This document shows, piece after piece, positions 1 through 8,700 of a stretch of 64,000 nucleotides of DNA. This DNA is from Bifidobacterium sp. ESL0775. Lineage in GTDB: Bacteria > Actinomycetota > Actinomycetes > Actinomycetales > Bifidobacteriaceae. Position 1 is the stretch's first letter. Each line of letters opens with the position of its first letter. A program made the translations under genes and the position numbers. The notes beneath the pieces are model-generated. The model did not search any database and was not told the DNA's origin. It worked only from the letters and a program-made list of their open reading frames with translations. The stretch lies in NCBI RefSeq assembly GCF_029395475.1, contig NZ_CP113917.1, forward strand, positions 186,001-250,000, written 5' to 3'.

Positions 1-3000
1 TCGTGGCCTCGGTGAGGGGGACGGCCTGGGTGCCGGGCTGCCAGGTCCTGGCCGGGCCGGCCCAGCCGGCGAACCAGGCGTTCGGGCCGCGCAGGTTGCC
101 GCGCGCGGGCACGGGGATCGCGGCGGTGGCCGGGTAGGTCGTGGTGTCGGCCAGGATGTCGTCGGTGATGGCGGGCTCGTCGCCGGTCACCGGGCCGCCC
201 GGGGTCGTGCCGCGCGCGAACGTGGCCCTCATCGAGGCCAGGGTCCCGGTCTGGTCGGTGGACTTGGCGATCCGCTGGCCGGTCGTCGGGTTGGTGACCG
301 TGAGCGTCACGGTGACGCGGTACTGGTAGCGGGCGGCCGCGCCGCGCGCGGTGTCGGTGAGCCGGCCGGCCGGCCAGCCCGTCGCCTGGCAGTCGGTGGC
401 CGACGCGGTCGGCGCGCAGGTGTCGGTGCCGTCGGCGCGATGGGTGTCGAGGTCGAGCCTGGCCGTCAGCCCGTCCACGAAGACGCCGATGTTGCTGACC
501 ATGTCGTAGGAGAGGTCGGCGGTGGGCGCGTCGCCAGGCCTCGCGTGCACCGTCGCGCCGTCGAAGCGTGCCGGCCCCACGGCCTGCCAGTGCGGCGTCA
601 GGGTGGCCCGCGCCACGCCGTCGCCCGCGTCGTCGCCGATCACGTAGTCGTATGGGCCCGGGGCGATCGTCTGGTAGCCGATCACGCTGTTGGTGTAGGT
701 CCAGTAGTCGAGGTAGGTGTCCCCGCCCGGCCCGGTGAGCCCCTGCTGGTTGGGTATGGTCACGGACGCCTGGTTGTAGGTGGTGCCGCCGGTCCTGTAG
801 CTGTACATCAGGGCCTTGATGTCCTGCGGCGGGGTGCCGGTGCCCGTCCCCCGCGAGAAGGTCAGGTGCTCGTAGGCCAGGTGGCCGCGCTGGGTGGCGG
901 AGCCCGTCGCGACCCGCTGGCCGGTGTAGGGGTCCGTGGTGGTGGTCGCGGCGGTGGCGGTGTACTGCACGCCGGGCGTGGGCTCCACGCTGGCGGCCGG
1001 GATGGTCACGCTGCAGTACCTCGTGGAGGCGGAGACCGAGCACGAGGCCGACCCGCCGCGCCCGGTCGTCACGCCTATCGTCTCGTAGCCGGCGGCGGCC
1101 GCGTCCTGGACCGTGAACTTGACCGGCCCGGACGGGCCGCCGTCGGGCATCAGCCGCTGCGGGACGTTGATGAAGGACAGCGACGTCGCCGGCGGGGTCC
1201 TCCACTTGGCTTTCAGCGTGAGGGTGTCGCGGGCGTGGGAGGTGAAGTTCCAGGAGGTGGAGGACGCGGCGGCGAACTGGTACTGGTTGCTGGGGCCGTA
1301 GGTCCAGCCGTCGAAGAGCTTGCCGGCCGGGTTGGTCAGGATGCCCGACGGGACGCTCACGGTGAACACGCCGGAGTCGCGGGTGTGGGTGTCGACCGTG
1401 TAGGACGCCACGCTGGTGGTGCCCCCGTTGGGGTCGATGTTGACGTGGCTGAGGTTGTGGACGTACGGGTCGGCCATGTAGAAGCCCGACGGGTCCGACG
1501 AGGCCAGTTGGCGCTGGAAGTCGTCGGCCGTGGGGTACCGGCCCAGGCAGTCCGTGTCTGTCTCGTTGAAGTCGCTGGTCTTGTACCACTTCGTCGCGGC
1601 CGCTATGCCGCTGGTCTTGTCGGACGGCAGGATGGTCCTGGGGCCCAAGCCCAGCTTGCGCACCGTGGACGGTATCTGGAAACAGTCCTCGAAATCATGG
1701 CTGTTGCATTCAATGCCGGAAGTGGCGCCGGCGGGGCAGCCGGTGTCGACGTTGTGCATGTCCAAAGTGACCAGGGGCGGCATCGACCATGGCAGTTTAT
1801 TGGATTCCCTAGCAAGGAACATATAAATTACGCCGTCTTTGCTCCAGTTGCTGACGTTGAGGCTGGTGAGTCGGGTGCACGCATTGAACATCATAGCTGT
1901 GGAGAGGACGTTCGCCACGTTCCAATGCGAGAGGTCCAGGGAGGTCAGGCTGCTGCACCCCTCGAACATCATCATCAAGTGCTTATTATTTCCGACGTCC
2001 AACTGGAAGAGCTTCAGTCCTTCGGTGGTCAGGCTGCTGCACCCCTCGAACATGAAGTCCATATAGATGGCGCCGCTGGTGTCCCAGTTGGACAGGTCGG
2101 CGGACGCCAGGCTCGTGTCGCCCTCGAACATGCTGTCGGCCGCCCCGTTCTTAAGATGGACGGTGGCGCCGGGGGCGACGGAGCGCAGGGACGTCATGCC
2201 TTTGAATGTGCCGAGGCTATAGCCGTCCAGGGTGAGGTCGCCGTCGATGTGGATGGTGGTGATGGTGGTTTTCAGCGAGTCCCAGGGTATGGTGCCCCAG
2301 CCGTCGGTGTAGGTGCCGCCGGAGAGGTGGAGGGTGCAGGTGGAGTCGATGTTCCAGGTGACGTTGCTGGTGCCCCATGCGGCGGGCGTGGTGGCCGGGC
2401 ACGTGTCCTGCGGGCCCGCCTCCAGCTCGCCTTGGGCCTGCGGCGTGCCGGCCTGCGCGCCGTCGTGGTCGGCGGCAGCGCGCACCGCCCCCGAGGCCCC
2501 GGCGGGATCCGCGCCTGCTGCCGCGTTCCCTCGCCGCGTCCGCCTGCCTGAAGCGGCGCCCGCGGCCGCCGAGCGCAAGCCGCTGCCGCTTGTGTCGGCG
2601 GGCACCTGCGGGATCGCGTCCTGTGTTTGTCCGGTTGTCCCGTCGGTGTCGGGGTCTGCCTGCGGGCCGGTCGTTGTCTCGGTGGTGGTAAGTGCCGTGT
2701 CAGTGGTCTTGGCCAGTACGGGGCTCTGTGTCGTGGGCAGTGTGGCCGTCTGAATGCGCAGTTGTGGCGTGGCCTCGTCGTCGGATTGCGTGGTGGGCAG
2801 CGGCGTGACGGCCGCGTCTGCCTGGATGGTTGGTGGAGTGGATGGGATCCCGCCAGTCTTGTCAACTTTGCTGGTCTTGCCGGGTTGTGCTTTCGTGCTC
2901 GGGGACGGCGTTGTCCGGGAGCGCGCGGCGTCTGGCGCGGATGGCGCGTTTGGCTTGGATGGTGGGTTGGAATGTGCGACGGCGGACTTGGTGGGGTGCG

Positions 3001-3165
3001 CGGCCGTGGACGCGTCGGTGTCGCGCCGCGAAGGTGTGGTTTGGCTGGAGGTGGGTGTTTTACCGGGTTGGGTTAACGGGTTTTGGTGACCAGCTTGCGG
3101 GGGGGGGTCGAAATCGTCATTGTTATGCACAACGCGAGCGCCACGATACTGTGGATAACTTCCAT
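1..3165 (-). CDS. Giant BspA/InlB-repeat surface protein 1 (C-terminus outside window; probable phase-OFF)
   Basis: The long open frame runs from a TTG at 3175 to the left edge without a stop (about 1058 codons visible). Residues 1-260 are a Pro/Thr/Ala-rich low-complexity stalk. Residues about 295-520 hold BspA/DUF285-type repeats (motifs such as FEGCSSLTSLDLSHW). From about 555 onward come InlB-B/List-Bact-type repeats (VNIDPNGGTT, FDGWTY). It is a close paralogue of the protein at 5756-11544, so an LPXTG-type anchor is expected beyond the edge. The conserved ATG at 3163-3165 opens a hydrophobic leader (MEVIHSIVALALCITM) in a different frame. The frames would join only if the nine-base C tract at 3099-3107 were ten or seven long. 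AAAAAGG precedes the ATG by 10 nt but abuts the TTG, which favours the ATG. Probable adhesin; the ligand cannot be told from sequence. Confidence 0.8.
3099..3107 (-). repeat. Homopolymer C9 (G9 on + strand) near N-terminus of surface protein 1
   Basis: Nine consecutive G on the + strand lie 56 nt downstream of the ATG at 3165. They separate the signal-peptide-like reading frame from the long body frame. The arrangement is identical at the two paralogous loci. Confidence 0.9.
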
Positions 3166-3196
3166 GGGAAACCAACCTTTTTCAATAACAAACACG

Positions 3197-3223
3197 GTTC
3201 CGCGATGTATTACATCGCGGAAC
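3197..3223. promoter_or_regulatory. Perfect 13-bp inverted repeat upstream of surface protein 1
   Basis: Arms GTTCCGCGATGTA and TACATCGCGGAAC are separated by one base, 32 nt before the ATG. The same position upstream of the other two giant surface genes holds a palindrome of different sequence. It could be a dyad operator or an RNA hairpin in the 5' leader. Confidence 0.75.
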
Positions 3224-3556
3224 GCAACCTGTGTCTTACGTTACCGGTTTCCCTGTCCGGTTTCAACCCGGCCGGCCACAAGCGTCGTACTCACCGGCCG
3301 GAGGCCCCGGGCGCCCGCTCCGGCGTGGCCGGGAGCTTTTCGAAACGTTTGCCGCCGCGGATTGCCTTGCATTCCAACGGGTGCGTGAGAAGGTCTCGAC
3401 GCCCTCCCGGCGCCTTGGGGGCAGGTCTTTCGGGGACTGGTTTTCCGGGCCCCTCCTCGGCGTGTCGCGCGTCCGGCCGCGGCAGACGAATCACCGCCCG
3501 GTGCGGCCACGCTTCGCCCCGGCAGACAGATCACCGTCCCGGCACTGCTACGGCGT
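3224..3556. other. Leader/intergenic region of surface protein 1
   Basis: This non-coding stretch between the surface gene and the AlbA_2 regulator resembles the leader at 11600-11850, for example the shared CGAAACGTTTGCCGCC block and the CCGGTTTC...AACCCGGCCGG block. I see no gene in it. It probably contains the promoter and a long 5' leader for the surface gene. Confidence 0.5.
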
Positions 3557-5224
3557 TCACTCTATTTTGATATACGCCCTTGTGCGGCTTCTCGGTTTTC
3601 CGATGGCCTGCGCCTGCCCAACGGCGATGAGCGTCTTGAGCGCGCGTTGCACGGTCTTGGTCGATGTCCCGGTTCGTCGCGCAAGCTCCTTGGCGGTGAT
3701 GGCCGTGTCCGGCGGCATGGCCTCACGGATGGTGGCCAAGGTGCCTTTTTTGACTTGGCTTATCGAACCTTGAGCGCCTGCCGTGCCTCTTCCGCTTTTG
3801 TGGGTTTTGCGACCCTTGGGAATTCCGGAATTTTCGTTTGTCTTGCCTGTCGTCGAGGGGCTTGTCATCGAAGAGCCGCCGCGCCGCCCTTGCCTTGAAG
3901 AAGTCAGAGGAGTGGCGGAGCCGGTACTTTCGGATTGCCCTTGGCGCGGTGCCCGAGGCGCCGGATTCCCGCGCCACAGAATGACGGTGAACTGGTCGGC
4001 GGCGGCGCGGAACGTGGGTCTGGGCAGGCCCCGCCGTTCCAACTCCCGCAGCACAAAGGGAATGCCGGAGCCTTGTCCCTCGACGGTCGTCGCCGCGCCC
4101 TCGCCGGGGATCGGGGCGTCGCGCACCAAGCCGATAAGCGCGGCGTTGCGGCAGCGGGAAGTGCCGTCCGCGAGGTTCTCCGTGGTGGCCCCGCCCCATA
4201 GTCCGCCGGGATTGCTGACCTCGATGCGGTCGGGGTAGATGTCGACGCTGACCGGCTGGCCACGGAAATATTCGTGGTATTCGCGGTGCACCACGGCGTT
4301 GGCGATGACCTCGCGCAGCACCTCTTCGGGGATCTCGAGCTCGTCGGTGCGCCCGATGCCCTCGATCAGCGAGTAGGTGCGCAGGTTGCGCCGTACCGCC
4401 TGCAGGGCCAGGTTGAGCATGACGGGAATGGGCCCGTCGCATTGCGCGCGGTCGAGGAAGCGCAGCGGGCCCGGTTCGGATTTGGCGTTGCCCGGGTGGG
4501 CCGCCACGTCGATGATGAGCCTTGGGAAGAACTGTTGCGGGTACTGCCCCGTCGCGAGGAGCCCGCCGAGCAGGACCTCGCCCTTTTTATCGGTGATGTC
4601 GAGCCTGGCGAGTTTCTGCTGTTTCGTCTTGGCCCCGTAAAGCGCGCGGGAGTTCCTCTTCGCCTCAAAAATGAGCCGCAGTTGCTGGTCGTCCAGATCC
4701 CCGGCGTCGCAGCCGGACACGACCTCCATGTCGGCGTAACTCGGCGTGAGCTGGTGCCGGTATTCGTATATCTCCGCGGCCGAAAGACGGATGTCCTTGT
4801 CATCGATGCGTTTGTAGCTGCCGTTTTCGATGCCTTTGGCCGTCACATAACAAGGTTTCTTGCCGATGTCATTGGCGAAGATGGCCACCGCGAGGATTTG
4901 CCGGCCGTCGAGGGTCTCCCGGCGCATGCGATAGGTGGGCGGATTGGTGAGCCTGATCCCGTCGCTGCCGCCGTCGCCGATGCCCTCGACGAATTGGTCG
5001 CGGGTTTTGTTGATGTCGAAGCCACGCGCCGGCGCGAACCCACTCATCTCGTCCAGCCCGAGCAGCAGGACGCCGCCGGACGAGTTGGCGAACGAGCTCA
5101 CGGTGTCCCAAACGCTGGCGCTCAGGCCGTGCGCGCAGGCTTTCGCCTCGTAGTCCGCGTCGTCGGTTCGCTGCGACCGCAGCCGCCGGACCGCTTTCGC
5201 CAAGGGCTCGTTCAGGATCGCCAT
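3557..5224 (-). CDS. AlbA_2/Schlafen-type ATP-binding transcriptional regulator 1
   Basis: Length 555 aa. The N-terminal 120 residues fit the AlbA_2 (Schlafen AlbA) domain, with FANSSGGVLLLGLDE as the hallmark. Residues about 290-430 fit the HATPase_c_4 domain usual in this family (EVLREVIANAVVHREY, then SNPGGLWGG and GQGSGIPFV). The last 60 residues look like a helix-turn-helix (AITAKELARRTGTSTKTVQRAL). Proteins of this build are annotated as ATP-dependent helicase-related or putative transcriptional regulators. The upstream region holds several copies of TATCTTCGTCATCGA plus an inverted copy, suggesting autoregulation. It lies directly upstream of, and on the same strand as, surface protein 1, an arrangement repeated at 56-57.6 kb. 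The regulated target is an inference. Confidence 0.85.
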   Translation of the reverse strand: MAILNEPLAKAVRRLRSQRTDDADYEAKACAHGLSASVWDTVSSFANSSGGVLLLGLDEMSGFAPARGFDINKTRDQFVEGIGDGGSDGIRLTNPPTYRMRRETLDGRQILAVAIFANDIGKKPCYVTAKGIENGSYKRIDDKDIRLSAAEIYEYRHQLTPSYADMEVVSGCDAGDLDDQQLRLIFEAKRNSRALYGAKTKQQKLARLDITDKKGEVLLGGLLATGQYPQQFFPRLIIDVAAHPGNAKSEPGPLRFLDRAQCDGPIPVMLNLALQAVRRNLRTYSLIEGIGRTDELEIPEEVLREVIANAVVHREYHEYFRGQPVSVDIYPDRIEVSNPGGLWGGATTENLADGTSRCRNAALIGLVRDAPIPGEGAATTVEGQGSGIPFVLRELERRGLPRPTFRAAADQFTVILWRGNPAPRAPRQGQSESTGSATPLTSSRQGRRGGSSMTSPSTTGKTNENSGIPKGRKTHKSGRGTAGAQGSISQVKKGTLATIREAMPPDTAITAKELARRTGTSTKTVQRALKTLIAVGQAQAIGKPRSRTRAYIKIE

Positions 5225-5243
5225 CGCCGCCTTCTTTGTCGTC

Positions 5244-5408
5244 TATCTTCGTCATCGACATTCTATCATAGACATTTATCTTCGTCATCGAAATCATCTT
5301 CGACATCGTTGGTAGTGCGGCGATTTTCTGCGGGGTGACAGGATATTATTTGCATCTTCGATATTTATCTTCGACATTTTTATTTTGTCGATGACGAAGA
5401 TAAATGTC
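5244..5408. promoter_or_regulatory. Iteron cluster upstream of AlbA_2 regulator 1
   Basis: TATCTTCGTCATCGA occurs at 5244-5258 and 5277-5291 (33 bp apart). Degenerate forms (CATCTTCGACATCG, TATCTTCGACAT) lie near 5295 and 5366, and an exact inverted copy lies at 5388-5402. GACATTTATCTTCG at 5271-5284 and CGAAGATAAATGTC at 5395-5408 form a perfect 14-bp inverted repeat. Placement just before the start codon of a regulator fits an operator array. Confidence 0.7.
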
Positions 5409-5465
5409 TAAGATGCCAACCGGATTGTGTGTCGGTTTGGCGGTGTAGGAGGGAAAGGTGGGGGT

Positions 5466-5554
5466 GGGCGCCGGCACGGGGTTGGTTTGGGTTTGGTTTC
5501 CGTGCCGGCGCCCGGTTGGTTCCCGCCTGGCCCATGGGTGGGGGCCGGCGGGAA
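5466..5554. other. Conserved two-hairpin element downstream of surface protein 2
   Basis: GGGCGCCGGCACGG (5466-5479) pairs perfectly with 5500-5513 across a loop containing GGTTTGGGTTT. A second stem pairs TTCCCGCC (5520-5527) with GGCGGGAA (5547-5554). The same two-stem layout and loop occur at 50752-50836, downstream of surface protein 3, with compensatory stem changes. No U-tract follows, so it is not a standard intrinsic terminator. Confidence 0.65.
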
Positions 5555-5755
5555 GTGTTAGTGGCGTGGCGCCGCCGGGCTGCGCCGGTGGTGGCCGGTG
5601 TGGCTGTTGGCGCTGGTGTGGCCGTTGTGGCTTGCAGCGCCGCGTGTAAAGTCACGCCTCGCTTGGGCCGCGTCCGTGGCCTTGACGGCGCCGTGAGTGT
5701 GGCCGCGCCTCCTTATCGGGAGTGGCTTTGCCGGCGCCGGCAGGTGGGTCGTGTC

Positions 5756-8700
5756 TCATCTGGCGCGTCCCTGTCGTTGCTCGCGCCGCCGGTCGCGCAG
5801 CCTGGTGGCTGCGGCGAGCAGGAGGAGCGTGGCTCCCAGAAGGAGGGCGAGGATGGCGGCCAAGCGCTGAGGCGTGCCGCCGGTCAGCGGCAGGGTGCGT
5901 AGTTGTTTCGGCAGGTTGAAGTCCCTGCTGGTTGTTGCGCTGGCGATGCGGCTGGATCCGCGCCATGCGCCGTCGTCCTCGGTGGCCGCCGCGGTGACGC
6001 GGTAATGGCCGCCTTGCCGCAGCGGGATGGTCACGCTCCAAGTGTGCTCGCTGTGCCCGTCGTAGCCGCCTGGGCCGCCGAGCGTGGCGGCTTGGGGTGT
6101 GCCGAGCGCGTTATCGCTCTGGCCCTCCAGCCCGGTGGCGGTCGCCTGGTAGCCCTCGCTGGAGGTCCATGGGGTGGCGGTGCCGGAGAAGGTGGTGCCG
6201 GAGAAGGTGGTGTTGGCGGTCGCGTTGAGGCTGGGCGCGTGGAGCTTGCGCCACACGGCGTGCAGGGTCGTGTCTATCTCCACGTCGCCGGTGTCGGCGT
6301 TCAGCGTCACCGTCCGCCTTGTCGGGTCGCCCATGCCGGTGTCGGGCGTGGCGGCGCCTTCGGTGGCGCTCCAGCCCTGGAACGCGGCGTCTGCGGGCTC
6401 CATGCTCTCGGTGGGCCCGGCCAATGTCACATCCGCTGGCCGCGACGCGTCATCGATGTCGATGAGGCCGGTGGCCGGTTCGGGCGCGGTGGCCGTGGCG
6501 CCTCCGGGCATGTCGGGCGCGAACGCGACCTTGAGCCAGGGCAGGATGGCGATGGAGTCCGTCTTGCCGCTGACGAGCTGCCCGCTGGTCTGCTGGGCGG
6601 TGAAGTGGTGTTCCGCCCCGACGCCGTAGCGGCTGGTGTAGTCGCTGGCGTCGAATGACACGCTCCAGTTCCAGGGGCGCAGCGCCTGCGCGACTTTGTA
6701 GGGGTAGTTGCGGTAGACGCTGGCATGCGAGAGCGGGGTGCTGTTGGTCATGAGGTTGGCCACGGCCCAGATGTCGTAGAGTCCCGGCCCGGCGGAGAAG
6801 TCGCCGTCTTTGGTCGTGTATTCTTTGTCCTTTTCGTGGCCGCGGATGTAGTGGCCGCCCCACGGCACGTTGTCTTCCGCGTTGGTACGCATCATTTCGC
6901 TGTTATTCCTGGCGGTGTCCGGCCTGAGCATGGGGGTCACTAGGGTGCAGCTTCCATCGTAGTGACCCCCGTCGGTGGGTTCCGTGGCGCCTTGGGGACA
7001 TATCACGATCTGTATTCGTGTGTTGGCGTTGTTGTTGACGCGGTCGATGTGACCTTTGACGGCTATCTTGCCGGGGTCGGTCGGATCCGGGGTGAAGGAC
7101 TCGACCCGTGGGTTGCCGCTGGTGACCGGTGTGAACGGGTCCGCCGCCGGCCGTGGGTTCGTGGCGTCCTTGCAGGTGTCCGCGCCGCCGTTGCCTCCGG
7201 TCATGCAGGCTTTGACAATGTCGCCGCCGGAGCCCTGCGCGGTGCCGGACAGGGTCACCGTGCCGTTCCCGGCGTGGTGGTAGGCCGCCGCCAGGTGCGT
7301 GGGGCCGGGGACGGCGACCCATGTCGCGTCGAGCGTCACCGCTATGTGCTTGGCGAGCATGGTGCCCGCAATGCCCGTGGCCGTGCCCGCGTTGGCGGGG
7401 ATGTTGGCTTGCCCGGCGGGCCATGTCGTGTCCGCGGCGGCCGAGTTCCAACCCGAGAACGACGTGCCGGTCGGCCCGGCGAGCCCGGTGGAGTCGGGAA
7501 GGGTGGGGACTGCCGCGTAGCTGCCGGTGTCGGCCAGCACGAGCAGGGGGGTTGGCGGTGTTCCCGTGCCCCCCGTTCCCGGCGTGAAGTTGATGGTCAT
7601 GTAGGAGAGGGTGCCTGTCTTCGGCGTGGTGGTGGATATCGGCTGGGCGATTACCAGGCCGTTGCTCTTGTAGTTCACGGTCGCGCTGATCGAGTATGGC
7701 GTGCCCGGCGTGCCGTCCAGCGGTCCTCCGGAGAGCGGGCCGGAGTACTCGCATGCCCCCGAGCGGAATGCGCAGGAGACCAAGTGGCCCGCCGAGCCGA
7801 ACACGGCCGTGCTGCCGTCCGGGGCGCCGGCGCTGGTGACAAACACGCTCAGGCTTTCGGTCCCGTTGCTCGAGACGCTTGACCTGGGCTCGCTGATGGT
7901 GACCGCGCCCATCGCGCTCCACTGGGCCGTGAGCGCGATGGTGGTGTGTTTGGCGGCGTCGGTGGCGTCGCCCTTCGCGACGGGGATGTCGCTTACGCCC
8001 GCCGGCCACGAGTCCGATCCCCTGGCCCAGGCCGAGAGGTACGAGCCGGCCGCCGGCGACATGGAGCCCATGCCGGGCAGCGCCGGCGCCGCCGTCGAGT
8101 CGGCGGTGTCCACCGGCGCGGAGGCCGGGTCGGGGGCCGCGCCGGCGGCGGTGCCCTTGTCGAACGTGACGGTCATGTAGGGCAACGCGCCCCGCATGGT
8201 GCGGGAGCGGGTGACGTTCAGCCCGGAGCCGGGGTCGATCGAGGTGATCGAGGTGGTGATCGCGTACGTGTAGGTCGAGCCCTGGCCCGTGTCGGCCAGC
8301 TTGTCCAGGTCCCACGTGACCGTGCACTCGCTGGTGTTGTTGGAGCGGGGCGTGTTCGAGCAGTTTGCGTGCCCTCCGGTCCGGCCGGTGTCGATGGTGA
8401 TCTCGCTGTTGCGTGTGATGTTCTGGGAGATCACGTCGATGTCGACGGTCGCCGTGTGGCCGGCCTTCGCGTGCACCACCGGGTCATGCACGGCCGGGGC
8501 CTCGAACGAGTACCAGCTGGCCGTCAGGGTGAACGAGTAGCGGTGGCCGTCGGCCGTGGTCTTTTCCTGGCTGAGCCCGAACGATGATCCCGGATAGACG
8601 ACCCCGGAGCGCGTGTCGCTCCATCCGCGGAACGACCCCCCGGAGGGTGGCGTCATCCCCGACTGGCCAGGCAACGATATGAGGGTCATGCCGCCGCTGA

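Noticed and set aside
440..2551. 703-codon forward open frame across surface protein 1
   Set aside because: It is antisense to a clear repeat-domain protein, has low-complexity Val/Gly/Arg-rich composition typical of GC-rich antisense frames, and lacks any recognisable domain or convincing ribosome binding site.
5380..5655. Small reverse open frame between surface protein 2 and AlbA_2 regulator 1
   Set aside because: It is encoded by the hairpin element and the iterons. Its counterpart at 50653-50868 has only composition in common, and there is no ribosome binding site or conserved domain.
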